From positions 2,108,001 through 2,172,000 of the forward strand of contig NZ_JRHC01000001.1 in assembly GCF_000949475.1 (NCBI RefSeq): a stretch of 64,000 bases of DNA, read 5' to 3'. The translations under genes were made by a program, and so were the position numbers. The notes beneath the pieces are model-generated. The model saw nothing but the letters and a program-made list of their open reading frames with translations, did not search any database and was not told where the DNA came from. Position 1 is the first letter of the stretch. Each line of letters begins with the position of its first letter. The DNA comes from Draconibacterium sediminis (GTDB taxonomy: Bacteria > Bacteroidota > Bacteroidia > Bacteroidales > Prolixibacteraceae). This document shows, piece after piece, positions 52,270-61,771 of the stretch.

Positions 52270-52367
52270 CGCGCCGATTCCGGAGTCGGGCTTTCAATGT
52301 CATAAATAATTGATTGAAAACAAATAAAGCCTTTCGGTGTTGGTTAGTTGGATTAGAAAAAAGTAAA

Positions 52368-54179
52368 ATGACAGAAATCAGAAACATTGCAATTATTGCA
52401 CACGTCGACCACGGTAAAACTACGTTGGTTGACCGTATACTTCACCAGGTAAAATTGTTCCGCGAGAACCAGGAGGTTCAGGAACTTTTACTGGATAACA
52501 ATGACCTGGAACGTGAACGTGGAATTACCATTCTTTCGAAAAACGTTTCGGTACGCTACAAAGACACCAAGATTAACATCATCGATACACCGGGGCACAG
52601 CGACTTTGGTGGCGAGGTGGAGCGCGTTTTGAATATGGCCGACGGTGTTTTACTAATTGTTGATGCTTTTGAAGGCCCTATGCCGCAAACCCGTTTTGTA
52701 TTGCAAAAAGCCATCGAACTTGGATTAAAGCCAATGGTGGTGGTTAATAAAGTTGACAAAGAAAACTGTACGCCTGAAATTGCTCAGGAAAAAGTTTTCG
52801 ACCTGATGTTTAGCCTTGATGCTACCGAAGAGCAGTTGGATTTTCCAACCGTTTACGGATCGGCAAAAGCTGGCTGGATGGGCCCCGACTGGCAGACTCC
52901 AACTGAAGATGTGGTTTATTTGCTCGATCAGATTCTGGAACATATTCCACCAACAAAACACAAAGAAGGTACGGTGCAAATGCGCATTACCTCGCTCGAT
53001 TATTCGTCGTACACCGGCCGTATTGCGGTAGGAAAAGTTACGCGTGGCGAATTGGTTCCGGGCTCGAGAGTATCATTGGTAAAACGCGATGGAAGCATAA
53101 TAAAAACAGCTGCCAAAGAATGTTACCTGTTTGAAGGACTGGGAAAAGAAAAAACACAAGCTCCTGTACCGTGTGGCGAAATTTGCGCCGTACTCGGACT
53201 GGAAGGTTTTGATATTGGCGATACCATTGCCGACGCTGAAGAACCGGAAGGATTGACTCCGATTCAGGTGGATGAGCCAACCATGAGCATGTTGTTTGTT
53301 TCGAACAATTCACCATTTTTCGGACGCGATGGTAAGTTTGTAACCTCGCGCCAGGTACGCGATCGTTTGTTTAAAGAAACCGAAAAGAACCTGGCCTTGC
53401 GTGTTGAGGAAACCAATTCGGCTGATTCGTTCCTTGTTTATGGCCGTGGAATCCTTCACTTGTCGATTCTGATTGAAACTATGCGTCGCGAAGGCTACGA
53501 AATTCAGGTGGGACAGCCACAGGTAATTATAAAAGAAATTGACGGTAAAAAATGCGAGCCGATTGAGGCATTAACTGTTCAGGTTCCTGACGAATTTTCA
53601 GGAAAGGTAATTGAACTGGTAACGGCCCGTAAAGGTGATATTGCAAATATTGAAGTAAAAGACGACCGTGCACATTTGGAGTTTTATATTCCGGCGCGTG
53701 GTTTGATCGGATTACGTAACCAAATGCTTACAGCTACCGAAGGCGAGGCTATTATGGCTCACCGTTTGAAAGGTTACGAACCTTGGAAAGGAGAGCTGGG
53801 CGTAAAACGAAACGGAGCGCTTATTTCGCTTGAAACAGGAACGGCCATTGCCTATTCGATTGATAAAATGCAGGATCGCGGGCGTTTCTTTGTGAATCCG
53901 GGCGAGGAAGTTTACGCCGGACAGGTAATTGGTGAAAATACCCGATTGGATGACCTGACTATAAATATTATCAGAACCAAGAAGTTGAGCAACATGCGTG
54001 CATCTGGTTCCGATGATAAAACAGCCATTGCACCGGCAATTAAATTTTCGCTGGAAGAAGCTATGGAATACATCCGCAATGATGAGTACATCGAGATTAC
54101 ACCGAATTTTATGCGTATCCGTAAAATATACCTCGATGAGCACGAGCGTAAACGCCGTGCGAAAGTAATAAGCGAATAA
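52368..54179 (+). CDS. typA: Translational GTPase TypA/BipA
   Basis: A 603-residue ribosome-associated GTPase of the elongation-factor G superfamily; the length matches the family when starting at [20 protein letters not shown]. An upstream in-frame start would add 18 residues before the G1 motif. G-motifs: G1 [11 protein letters not shown]3 [11 protein letters not shown]4 VVNKVDKE. Later landmarks are [21 protein letters not shown] (quoted in part: [18 protein letters not shown]), [20 protein letters not shown] (position about 440-459) and the C-terminal [10 protein letters not shown]-like [12 protein letters not shown]. It assists ribosome assembly and stress adaptation. A terminator follows. 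Confidence 0.96.
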   Translation: MTEIRNIAIIAHVDHGKTTLVDRILHQVKLFRENQEVQELLLDNNDLERERGITILSKNVSVRYKDTKINIIDTPGHSDFGGEVERVLNMADGVLLIVDAFEGPMPQTRFVLQKAIELGLKPMVVVNKVDKENCTPEIAQEKVFDLMFSLDATEEQLDFPTVYGSAKAGWMGPDWQTPTEDVVYLLDQILEHIPPTKHKEGTVQMRITSLDYSSYTGRIAVGKVTRGELVPGSRVSLVKRDGSIIKTAAKECYLFEGLGKEKTQAPVPCGEICAVLGLEGFDIGDTIADAEEPEGLTPIQVDEPTMSMLFVSNNSPFFGRDGKFVTSRQVRDRLFKETEKNLALRVEETNSADSFLVYGRGILHLSILIETMRREGYEIQVGQPQVIIKEIDGKKCEPIEALTVQVPDEFSGKVIELVTARKGDIANIEVKDDRAHLEFYIPARGLIGLRNQMLTATEGEAIMAHRLKGYEPWKGELGVKRNGALISLETGTAIAYSIDKMQDRGRFFVNPGEEVYAGQVIGENTRLDDLTINIIRTKKLSNMRASGSDDKTAIAPAIKFSLEEAMEYIRNDEYIEITPNFMRIRKIYLDEHERKRRAKVISE

Positions 54180-54198
54180 GAAGCTAAAGAAATATAGG

Positions 54199-54231
54199 AA
54201 AGGCAGGTTGATAATCAATCTGCCTTTTTTT
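54199..54231 (+). terminator. Intrinsic terminator of typA
   Basis: Stem AGGCAGGTTGA/TCAATCTGCCT with a 3-base loop and seven T residues, 19 bases after the typA stop codon. Confidence 0.85.
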
Positions 54232-54260
54232 ATGAGTTCCGTTCTATAAGTAGATCTTAT

Positions 54261-54322
54261 TCACCCCACCTGGCCTTCCCAAAGGGGAGAAATTATCCTC
54301 CTTTGGGGGATTATACGGGGTC
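54261..54322. repeat. Dispersed G/C-run palindrome, copy 3
   Basis: CACCCCACCTGGCCTTCCCAAAGG-type start (first part CCCCACCTGGCCTTCCC), then CCTCCTTTGGGGGATTA and a GGGGTCTTG ending. It is arranged like the element between the ALDH7 and saccharopine-dehydrogenase-like genes, with the same CCCCACC-GGCCT-CCC-AAAGGGGAG order and about 80 percent matching by eye. Confidence 0.7.
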
Positions 54323-54585
54323 TTGCGGGTAGGATTTATCAGAAACCAAAATTGTAGCCAATTGTTACTTATTCCCAAAAACTGCTAATTCATACAATTC
54401 AATTCCTGTCGTTTTTGCAATTCACACATATGTTACAATTATTGTTCGCTACTTTTTATTTGTTAATAATTTCTAAACCAATTCTAAACATATCTTACTA
54501 TTTAGATAGCTGATAAATTGCTGGTAAGCGTTGCTAATGTGGGGTTTTGGTTCTATTTTTAGGAGCAAAACTTAACGATAAAGTC
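54323..54585. other. Intergenic region upstream of the propeller gene cluster
   Basis: About 260 A/T-rich bases with no ORF. Contains ACTTTTTATTTGTTAATAAT and ACTATTTAGATAGCTG-like stretches. I did not find a consensus promoter at the right spacing, but one is expected here. Confidence 0.4.
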
Positions 54586-55797
54586 ATGATTAAAAAATGC
54601 TTATTTCTTGCTTCGGCACTGCTTTTTTCAGTAACAATTTTATTTGCCCAGGAACCTACGGTTTGGCGGGGCGAAAACAACGGAATATACCCCGAAACCG
54701 GTCTTTTAAAAGAGTGGCCGGCCAATGGCCCCGAAATTTTATGGACGGCTGAGGGACTAGGCGAAGGGCATTCGTCGCCGGTTTTTGCCAACGGTAAAAT
54801 TTACCTTTCAACTTTGCAGGGTGAAGAGGGATATATAGTTGTTTTTAACCAGGATGGCAAGGTGGAGCAAAAAGTGAATTACGGAAAAGATTTTAAGGAC
54901 AGTTATCCCGGCACCCGTTCGTCGGTTGTTGTTGCAGGCGACTTAATGTATATGTATACCGGGTATGGCGATTTGGTTTGTATGGATGCCAATTCGGGGG
55001 CTAAAAAATGGACAAAAAACGCATTTACAGATTTCGACGGTGAAAATATTCGCTGGGGAGTTACCGAAACCGTTCTTATCGATGGCGACGTTTTGTATTT
55101 AACTCCGGGCGGAAAGAAAAATAATATGGTGGCCTTAAACCGTTTTACCGGCGACTTGATCTGGACATCAGCCGGAAAAGGAGAACTGTCAGCTTATTGT
55201 ACTCCTCTTCTGATAAATCTTCCGGCACGGAAACTTATCGTGACACACACTGCCGATCATATTATTGGTGTTGATGCCAAAACCGGGCAATTGCTGTGGG
55301 ATTACCCGCATAAAAACCAGTGGAGCGTTCATCCGAATACACCGCTTTTTTACCAGGGCGATTTGTTTTGCTTTAGTGGCTACGGTAAAGGTGGTGTAAA
55401 ACTCGATCTTAGCGATGATGGCAGCAGCGTAACAAAACAGTGGGAAAAACCGGAACTCGACAGCCGCATGGGAGGAATGGTTGTGCTTGATGGTTACATG
55501 TACGGATCGGGTGACAAAGGGCGCGAATGGCGCTGTGTAAACTGGGAAACCGGCGAAGAAAAATATGCATCGAAAGGCATTGCAAAAGGTGTTACCATTT
55601 ATGCCGACGGCATGTTGTATTGCTACAGCGAACGTGGCGAACTGGCATTGGTTGAAGCTACACCCGAAAGTTTTAACATTGTAAGCCAAACAAAGGTTGA
55701 ATTGGGAACTGCGCAACACTGGGCGCACCCGGTAATTAACAACGGCCGTTTGTTTGTTCGCCATGGCGATGTGCTTATTGCCTATAAAATAAAATAG
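54586..55797 (+). CDS. PQQ-type beta-propeller exported protein, copy 2
   Basis: A 403-residue protein with a signal peptide (MIKKCLFLASALLFSVTILFAQ is the signal, ending FAQ). The ATG chosen is 13 codons inside the longest frame because it begins the signal peptide. The mature N-terminus WRGENNGIYPETGLLKEWP is nearly shared with copy 3. Blades show GHSSPVFANGKIYL, VCMDANSGAKKW, VALNRFTGDLIW and GVDAKTGQLLWDY. Ends WAHPVINNGRLFVRHGDVL. Periplasmic location; function unknown within the PQQ-like family. A terminator follows, so it is a separate unit from the LytS gene. Confidence 0.86.
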   Translation: MIKKCLFLASALLFSVTILFAQEPTVWRGENNGIYPETGLLKEWPANGPEILWTAEGLGEGHSSPVFANGKIYLSTLQGEEGYIVVFNQDGKVEQKVNYGKDFKDSYPGTRSSVVVAGDLMYMYTGYGDLVCMDANSGAKKWTKNAFTDFDGENIRWGVTETVLIDGDVLYLTPGGKKNNMVALNRFTGDLIWTSAGKGELSAYCTPLLINLPARKLIVTHTADHIIGVDAKTGQLLWDYPHKNQWSVHPNTPLFYQGDLFCFSGYGKGGVKLDLSDDGSSVTKQWEKPELDSRMGGMVVLDGYMYGSGDKGREWRCVNWETGEEKYASKGIAKGVTIYADGMLYCYSERGELALVEATPESFNIVSQTKVELGTAQHWAHPVINNGRLFVRHGDVLIAYKIK

Positions 55798-55810
55798 ATG
55801 GAGGAACTGA

Positions 55811-55844
55811 AAAAGGATGTTTGCAAAGTAAACATCCTTTTTTA
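55811..55844 (+). terminator. Intrinsic terminator of propeller copy 2
   Basis: Stem AAAGGATGTTT/AAACATCCTTT with a 7-base loop and a T-run, 14 bases after the stop codon. Confidence 0.88.
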
Positions 55845-55864
55845 GCCTGTATTTGTCGCATGTT

Positions 55865-55896
55865 TTTGATGGCCAATAGCTCAAAAAGTATATTTG
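55865..55896 (+). promoter_or_regulatory. Promoter of the LytS/LytTR operon
   Basis: TTTG, a 20-base spacer, TATATTTG: a full consensus match. The ATG of the histidine kinase begins only 11 bases after the -7 element, so the mRNA leader would be a few bases or absent. Confidence 0.7.
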
Positions 55897-55906
55897 AGAA
55901 AAAATC

Positions 55907-56962
55907 ATGAACGAAAACCAACTACCAATATTTTTCCGCTACCGTTTTTTGTGGCACCTCTTGTTTTGGGTGGTTGTTTTTATTGGCTACTGGCTTACCT
56001 ACGGTGGTTATCTTGAGCATTATCGTCAGGAATTTTTTATCGGTTTAACCTTATTGCCGGCCCGGATTATAGGAACATATACGCTTATTTACGGCATTCT
56101 ACCGTATGCCATTGAGAAGAAAAAATTTGTAACATTTGGTATTCTAACCCTGATTCATGCACCGCTTTTCGGATTTCTGATCTACATGTCGTACAAGATT
56201 CCAAACTTGTATCCCGAAATGTTTGATTATTCAAAACTGCCATTTTTTTATGTGCCAAAAATCTTCAATAAAGTTATTTCCAATTATGGAATTCCGCTTT
56301 TGGCCGCATCAATAATCGTATTTAAAAAGTGGTACATCGACGAGCAAAAAAATAAAAAGCTGGCCGAAGAAAAGCTGGCCGCCGAACTAAATTTTCTTAA
56401 ATCGCAGGTTCATCCGCATTTTCTTTTTAATACACTGAATAACCTGTATGCGCTTACCTTGATCAAATCGGAAAAAACACCTGATATTGTGCTAAAATTG
56501 TCGGGTTTGCTCGATTATATGATCTACAAAAGCAACGACGATTTTGTGCCGTTAAAAGAAGAAATTAAGATTATTGAAAGCTATGTGGAGCTGGAAAGCA
56601 TGCGCTACAATAATCGCCTCGATCTGAAATACAACATTGAAGGAGATGTTGATCATCACCGGATTGCGCCGCTGATATTATTGCCATTTATTGAAAATGC
56701 ATTTAAACATGGTGCCAGCAAAGACCGTAAAAACCCAAAGGTAGACATTGATATAAAGATTGACGAAAAATGCCTGACTTTACAGGTGACAAATTCAATC
56801 CATCCTGAGAAGGAAAAGGTAGAGAAGCTGAATGAAGGAATTGGGTTGAAAAATGTACGCCGGCGTTTGGAGCTGCTTTATCCAAAATCGCATAAACTTA
56901 CGATCGATAAGCAGGATACGAAATTTGAGATTAACCTAAAAGTGTGCTGGGTAAATGAATAA
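55907..56962 (+). CDS. LytS-type sensor histidine kinase
   Basis: A 351-residue membrane kinase. Four membrane helices at about 13-33, 46-66, 76-96 and 123-141 form an integral sensor without a periplasmic domain. A short coiled stretch (about 143-165) leads to the His_kinase motif with phospho-acceptor His171 in HPHFLFNTLNNLY. The ATPase N-box is LILLPFIENAFKHG, and a glycine-rich GIGLKNVRRRLELLYP closes it. This is the kinase class that partners LytTR regulators, here encoded directly downstream with an 8-base overlap. The signal is unknown. Confidence 0.93.
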   Translation: MNENQLPIFFRYRFLWHLLFWVVVFIGYWLTYGGYLEHYRQEFFIGLTLLPARIIGTYTLIYGILPYAIEKKKFVTFGILTLIHAPLFGFLIYMSYKIPNLYPEMFDYSKLPFFYVPKIFNKVISNYGIPLLAASIIVFKKWYIDEQKNKKLAEEKLAAELNFLKSQVHPHFLFNTLNNLYALTLIKSEKTPDIVLKLSGLLDYMIYKSNDDFVPLKEEIKIIESYVELESMRYNNRLDLKYNIEGDVDHHRIAPLILLPFIENAFKHGASKDRKNPKVDIDIKIDEKCLTLQVTNSIHPEKEKVEKLNEGIGLKNVRRRLELLYPKSHKLTIDKQDTKFEINLKVCWVNE

Positions 56963-57680
56963 AACAAGGTGCATAATAGTTGATGACGAACCGCTTGCGA
57001 TTGAAGTGCTGAAATCGCATATCCAAAAGCTGGATTCGTTGGAGATTGTTGGAACCTGTGCCGATGCCATTGAGGCATTCGACTTTCTAAAGTCGCACAA
57101 TGTCGACCTGGTTTTTCTTGATATCAATATGCCGGAAATGAAAGGGACTGACCTGGTGAAAACCCTGAAAAATCCGCCGGCCATTGTTTTTACAACTGCT
57201 TACCGCGAATATGCCATTGAAAGCTACGACCTGAATGTGCTGGACTATCTGCTGAAACCCATTTCGTTCGAGCGTTTTTTGCAGGCGGTTGAAAAATACA
57301 AGCAGCAAAATCTATTACTAGAAGAAGTTTCGTTACACAAAAACAACGGCGATTCGGAATACATTTATCTGCGCGAGAAAAATGTGATTCACAAAATACC
57401 GGTTACCGAAATCCTTTATGTTGAAAGTTTTGGCGATTACCTGAAGTTGCATACGCCCGACCGGGAAATTAACAGCCGCTGCACGATGGCAGCACTCGAA
57501 AAAGCATTGCCCGATAAGGGCTTTGTCCGGGTGCACCGGTCATTTTTAATTGCTGTTAGCCGAATAACCAGCTTTAGTCCGGTTATGGTAGCCATTGGCG
57601 ATAAAGAGTTCCCGATAGGCACTCGGTACCGCGAAAAGACCTTTGAAAAACTCGATTATAATTCATTCTTGAACAAATAA
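56955..57680 (+). CDS. LytTR-family response regulator
   Basis: A 241-residue regulator. The receiver domain (about 1-120) has the acidic pair Asp10-Asp11, phospho-acceptor Asp56 in LVFLDINMPEMKG and Lys near 105 in YLLKPISFERFL. The LytTR DNA-binding domain (about 138-238) includes REKNVIHKIPVTEILYVESF, FVRVHRSFLIAVSRI and FPIGTRYREKTF. It is co-transcribed with its LytS kinase and 19 bases upstream of propeller copy 3, so the downstream propeller operon may be its target or its output (inference). Confidence 0.94.
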   Translation: MNKTRCIIVDDEPLAIEVLKSHIQKLDSLEIVGTCADAIEAFDFLKSHNVDLVFLDINMPEMKGTDLVKTLKNPPAIVFTTAYREYAIESYDLNVLDYLLKPISFERFLQAVEKYKQQNLLLEEVSLHKNNGDSEYIYLREKNVIHKIPVTEILYVESFGDYLKLHTPDREINSRCTMAALEKALPDKGFVRVHRSFLIAVSRITSFSPVMVAIGDKEFPIGTRYREKTFEKLDYNSFLNK

Positions 57681-57699
57681 AAACCTTAAATAAAAAAAC

Positions 57700-58932
57700 A
57701 TGAAGATTGCACTAACACTTTTGATTACCGCATTTGCTTTTTCAATAAGCGCACAGGTTACACAATGGCGCGGCCCAAACCGCGACGGGCATTACCCCGA
57801 AACTGGTCTGCTAAAAGAATGGCCCGAGGATGGCCCTGAATTGGTGATGCAGGTGGAGAAAATAGGAAAAGGATATTCGTCGGCAATTCCAGAAGGTGAT
57901 ATGATTTACATTACGGGAATGATTGATACGCTCGATTACCTTACTGCGATAAATCCAGACGGTTCGTTTAAATGGCAGGTACCTTACGGGCGTTCATGGA
58001 ATAAATCGTTTCCCGACACACGTAGTACACCGGTTGTTGAGGATAGTCGGATTTATGTTCAAAGTGGAACCGGACAGGTTTCATGTATTAACAAAGAAAA
58101 CGGGGAAACCATTTGGGAAGTTAACGTTGACGAATATTTTCATGGAGAATACCACATTTGGGGAAATTCTGAAACAGTTCTGATTTACGACGATAAAGTA
58201 ATTGTTTCGCCCGGGGGAAAAGAAACCAGCGTTGTGGCGTTAAATAAAATGACTGGCGAGAAAGTTTGGCAAACCAAGTCGCTTGGAGGCCCGAGAGCTT
58301 ATGCATCGGCAACCATTTACGAGTGGAATGGCTTCCGTTATATTTTGGCGGTAATCGGCACCGATCTTATGGCAATTGTTCCCGAAACTGGCGAGATAGC
58401 CTGGAGTTACAGGTATTGGAATTCTGATAAGTGGGATCAGAATGGATTGATCTGGACCAATACACCTGTTTTTAAAGACAATACTATTTTCCTTACGATG
58501 GGTTACGATTATCCGGCAGTGATGTTGGAAATGGACTCGACGGGAACATCGGTGAGCGAAAAATTTGTTGACCATACTTTTGATAATCATCATCACGGTG
58601 TAATTCTGCACGATGGATATTTGTATGGTTCAAATTGGTTCGACAACAAACGCGGGCGCTGGATTTGCATGAACTGGGATACTGGTGAGATTAAATACGT
58701 AGCAGATTGGGACACAAAAGGTGCAATTGTTATGGCCGATGGACTTTTATACTGCTACAACGAACGGGGAAATGTTGGCCTTGTAAAACCTGATCCTGAT
58801 GGTTTTGAAGTAATAAGCCAGTTTAAAATTACCGAGGGAGCCGGACCTCACTGGGCGCATCCGTTTATAGCCAATGGTAAGCTGTATATGCGCCATGGCG
58901 ACGTGCTGATGGTGTATAATATTAAAGCTTAA
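57700..58932 (+). CDS. PQQ-type beta-propeller exported protein, copy 3
   Basis: A 410-residue protein with a signal peptide (MKIALTLLITAFAFSISAQ). The mature start WRGPNRDGHYPETGLLKEWP parallels copy 2. Blade repeats include YLTAINPDGSFKW, CINKENGETIWE, VALNKMTGEKVW, IVPETGEIAWSY and the final WAHPFIANGKLYMRHGDVL. It looks like a recent paralogue of copy 2, with the LytS/LytTR genes in between. Possible dehydrogenase or binding protein in the periplasm; no cofactor residue was confirmed. Nineteen bases after the response regulator, so probably in the same operon. Confidence 0.86.
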   Translation: MKIALTLLITAFAFSISAQVTQWRGPNRDGHYPETGLLKEWPEDGPELVMQVEKIGKGYSSAIPEGDMIYITGMIDTLDYLTAINPDGSFKWQVPYGRSWNKSFPDTRSTPVVEDSRIYVQSGTGQVSCINKENGETIWEVNVDEYFHGEYHIWGNSETVLIYDDKVIVSPGGKETSVVALNKMTGEKVWQTKSLGGPRAYASATIYEWNGFRYILAVIGTDLMAIVPETGEIAWSYRYWNSDKWDQNGLIWTNTPVFKDNTIFLTMGYDYPAVMLEMDSTGTSVSEKFVDHTFDNHHHGVILHDGYLYGSNWFDNKRGRWICMNWDTGEIKYVADWDTKGAIVMADGLLYCYNERGNVGLVKPDPDGFEVISQFKITEGAGPHWAHPFIANGKLYMRHGDVLMVYNIKA

Positions 58933-58991
58933 CCCCGCGTTAACTCAAGTTTGCAGCAAAACTATTATCTTTCTGTTTTTTACCTGAATTA

Positions 58992-60419
58992 ATGACTAAA
59001 AGAACCATAAATATCATTCTGATCTCGATCGGTACCATTGGATTTATTTCTATTTTTTGGTGGTTAAATGCCGATCCTACAAAAGATTTTACCGTTAATC
59101 TTGAAGGTGCCGATAACAGGGGGAAAGGAGTGCCTCCGCAAGATGTAACTATTGGTGAGCATTTCGAACAACTGGCCTCTGATTATGAGGTGCTGGAAGA
59201 AACGTGGACCAATTTTCGGGGTGCCGATTACGATAATATTTCAAAGTCGCCGGTAAAACTGGTGGAAAGTTTTGGGGCTGAAGGGCCAAAAATTCTTTGG
59301 TCGAAAACATTAGGTGAAGGACACTCAGGCGCTGCAATCTACAAAGGTTTGGCGTATGTGCTTGATTACGACGAAGAAGAGCGTGCCGATATTTTGCGCT
59401 GTTTTTCGGTGGTTACCGGAGAAGAGCAGTGGCGACGCGGTTACGATGTGGCCATAAAACGAAATCACGGAATGTCGCGAACAATTCCGGCAGTTACTGA
59501 AGACTACATTGTAACCATCGGACCCAAGTGCCATGTTATGTGTCTCGACCGTGAAACCGGAGATTTCCGCTGGGGGCTCGATGTAGTGAAAGAGTATCAG
59601 AATGAAATTCCTTTTTGGTATACCGGGCAGTGTCCGATAATCGACAATGGCGTTGCAATTATTGCCACCGGAGGTAGTAAAATGATGGTGGCTATTGATT
59701 GCGAAACCGGCGAGAAATTGTGGGAAACGCCAAATCCGGAAGGATGGAAAATGTCGCATTCATCAGTTATACCCTATACTTTTGGTGGCCGAAAAATGTA
59801 TGTGTACAGTGCCATCGGAGGTTTACTTGGTGTGGCTGCCGACGGTCCTGATGCCGGGCAGATCTTGTGGGAAACATCTCAATGGAACCACTCGGTTGTT
59901 GCACCTTCGCCGGTTTGTATGCCCGACGGAAAGATATTTATGACCGCGGGTTATGGTGCCGGAAGTATGATGGTTCAACTATCGGAAAGTAATGGCGCTT
60001 TCTCTGCTGAGCCGCTTTACGAATATGCACCAAAAGATGGACTGGCTTGCGAGCAGCAAACACCGATTTTGTGGAATGGCTATTTGTTTGGTATCGTTCC
60101 GAAAGATGGAGGAGCCAACCGAAATCAGCTGATTTGTGTGAATCCAAATGATACCAGGAATGTGGTGTGGACAAGTGGTAAGGAAACCCGTTTTGGACTC
60201 GGGCCGTATTTTATTGCCGACAATAAAATGTTTATTCTGAGCGACGACGGAACCCTGACTATTGCACGCCCAAGCACCGAAAAATACATTCAGTTGGAAC
60301 AGGTTAAAGTAATTGAAGACGGGCACGATGCCTGGGCTCCTTTTGCACTTGCCGACGGTTATTTGTTGCTGCGCGATGCAAAAACAATGATTTGTATTGA
60401 TTTGAATGTGAACGGATAG
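58992..60419 (+). CDS. PQQ-type beta-propeller membrane-anchored protein, copy 4
   Basis: A 475-residue protein with an N-terminal membrane helix (about 5-24) lacking an obvious cleavage site or lipobox, so it may stay anchored. The propeller begins at WTNFRGADYDNISKS and has SGAAIYKGLAYVLDYD, CFSVVTGEEQWRRG, CLDRETGDFRWGLD, AIDCETGEKLWET and ICVNPNDTRNVVW. More diverged than copies 2 and 3. It begins a run of redox-type genes (NHL propeller, small Cys protein, polyferredoxin, NapH-like) with short gaps, suggesting one operon and a membrane electron-transfer role (inference). Confidence 0.84.
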   Translation: MTKRTINIILISIGTIGFISIFWWLNADPTKDFTVNLEGADNRGKGVPPQDVTIGEHFEQLASDYEVLEETWTNFRGADYDNISKSPVKLVESFGAEGPKILWSKTLGEGHSGAAIYKGLAYVLDYDEEERADILRCFSVVTGEEQWRRGYDVAIKRNHGMSRTIPAVTEDYIVTIGPKCHVMCLDRETGDFRWGLDVVKEYQNEIPFWYTGQCPIIDNGVAIIATGGSKMMVAIDCETGEKLWETPNPEGWKMSHSSVIPYTFGGRKMYVYSAIGGLLGVAADGPDAGQILWETSQWNHSVVAPSPVCMPDGKIFMTAGYGAGSMMVQLSESNGAFSAEPLYEYAPKDGLACEQQTPILWNGYLFGIVPKDGGANRNQLICVNPNDTRNVVWTSGKETRFGLGPYFIADNKMFILSDDGTLTIARPSTEKYIQLEQVKVIEDGHDAWAPFALADGYLLLRDAKTMICIDLNVNG

Positions 60420-60445
60420 AAAAGCATTAATGCAAATATATAGTC

Positions 60446-61420
60446 ATGAAGAATAAAGGAATTGTACTATTTCTGATTGTACTGGCGGTGGTAATCGTTG
60501 GCATAATGGTGGTCGACTGGTACTCGAAGCGCCCGGATAACATGGAGGCCAATAAATTTGAGTTCAGTGTTGATGAGTTTCGAAACGTTCCGGAGGAGCT
60601 GGTGAAGTACAAAGAAACCCGGAATTTTAACCTGGGCTTTGTTTTGGCTGAAGCGCTGGAAGTTGCCAATAATAAAATATATGCAGTTGGCGATCAGGAA
60701 CTGAAGATCGTTGATTTTTCAGGTACGCTGCTTGGCGAAGTTGGTTTTCTTGACGAACCCCACGGGCTGGATGTTGTTGGCGACACCATATATGTGGTTT
60801 TCGAGAAATTTGTGTGGATAGTTGATGAAACGGGCACTACCATTCATAAATGGGAAATTGAAGGAGAAGATACCTATTTAACTGCTGTGGCAGTTGAGGG
60901 AGAGGATATTATGGTTGCCGATGCCGGTAACCGACGCGTTCTGCGTTTTAATCACCAGGGAGAAATTGTGAATGAGTTTGAAGGAAAAACCGATGACGAT
61001 TTAGCACACGGTTTTATAATTCCCAGCCCGTATTTCGACGTTGATATAAATGCTTACGGCGATTTGTGGGTGGCCAATCCGGGTATGCACACCATGGAAA
61101 ATTACACCAAAGAAGGACGTTTGCGCGAGTTCTGGAAAGCTTCAGGAAATCAAACCGAAAATTTTAGCGGATGTTGTAATCCTGCTCATTTTTGCTTTTT
61201 GCCCGATGGCAGTTTTGTTACCAGCGAAAAAGGTTTGGTTCGTGTGAAGATCTACAAAGCCTCCGGAGAATTCAGCGGAGTTGTAGCACCACCGGCAAAA
61301 TTCGATGAAAAAATTGAAGGACAGGCACCCGATGTGGCTGTCGACGACGAAGGAAATATTTATGCGCTTGATTTCGACAGAAATGTCTTACGTGTATTTG
61401 AACCAAAAATTTCAGAATAG
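60446..61420 (+). CDS. NHL-repeat / six-bladed beta-propeller membrane-anchored protein
   Basis: A 324-residue protein with an N-terminal membrane helix (about 4-22). The rest has NHL-like blades: FVLAEALEVANNKIYAVGDQ, YLTAVAVEGEDIMVADAGNR, GDLWVANPGMHTMENYTKEG, FCFLPDGSFVTSEKG, VAVDDEGNIYALDFDRNVL. An unusual pair of cysteines occurs in SGCCNPAHFC, possible metal or cluster ligands. It sits 26 bases after propeller copy 4 and 14 bases before the small Cys protein gene, so it belongs to the same redox operon. Function unknown. Confidence 0.82.
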   Translation: MKNKGIVLFLIVLAVVIVGIMVVDWYSKRPDNMEANKFEFSVDEFRNVPEELVKYKETRNFNLGFVLAEALEVANNKIYAVGDQELKIVDFSGTLLGEVGFLDEPHGLDVVGDTIYVVFEKFVWIVDETGTTIHKWEIEGEDTYLTAVAVEGEDIMVADAGNRRVLRFNHQGEIVNEFEGKTDDDLAHGFIIPSPYFDVDINAYGDLWVANPGMHTMENYTKEGRLREFWKASGNQTENFSGCCNPAHFCFLPDGSFVTSEKGLVRVKIYKASGEFSGVVAPPAKFDEKIEGQAPDVAVDDEGNIYALDFDRNVLRVFEPKISE

Positions 61421-61434
61421 ATAATAGCTATTTT

Positions 61435-61641
61435 ATGAAACGAAAAGAATTTATAAGAACAACAGGTCAGCTTTTACTTCTCGGAGGAATTACTGCTTCT
61501 GCAGGTAATTTGTTCGTGAATAAAAAAGTGTCTGCTGCTTGTTCGGTTTCCCCAACTTGTAAGAACTGTGGAAAAGTTTCAGCTTGTATAAATCCGGAGA
61601 TTAAAGAGGAGCGGGGAGAAGTAGAAATAGCTCCAAAGTAA
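61435..61641 (+). CDS. Small exported four-cysteine protein
   Basis: A 68-residue protein. The N-terminal KRKEFIRTTGQLLLLGG resembles a Tat or Sec signal (about 1-30). The mature part has Cys36, Cys42, Cys45 and Cys51 in a C-x5-C-x2-C-x5-C pattern, then an acidic tail. The pattern could hold an iron-sulfur cluster or zinc, but it is not a standard ferredoxin spacing. I do not recognise a family. It sits between the NHL propeller gene and the polyferredoxin gene in the redox operon. Confidence 0.68.
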   Translation: MKRKEFIRTTGQLLLLGGITASAGNLFVNKKVSAACSVSPTCKNCGKVSACINPEIKEERGEVEIAPK

Positions 61642-61655
61642 TTTTGATTTTATAG

Positions 61656-61675
61656 CCCCGGGTTTTAACCCGGGG
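61656..61675. repeat. GC-rich palindrome inside the redox operon
   Basis: CCCCGGGTT-TT-AACCCGGGG, followed by the direct repeat AACGAG(T)GAAACGAG and a second stem GGCGCTT/AAGCGCC (about 61698-61745). It shares the AGCCC(C)GGG core with the large palindromic element upstream of pepD. It lies in the 130-base gap before the polyferredoxin gene. Confidence 0.6.
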
Positions 61676-61771
61676 GAACGAGTGAAACGAGTAGGAAGGC
61701 GCTTTTGGTAAGTTGATTGAAAAGCAAAATTATCAAGCGCCGAAAAAGCAAACGTTGATTAGAAAGAACAA

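Noticed and set aside
55189-55908. Minus-strand 239-codon frame opposite propeller copy 2
   Set aside because: Long but antisense to a strongly supported gene, with no domain pattern; it runs through the terminator of that gene.
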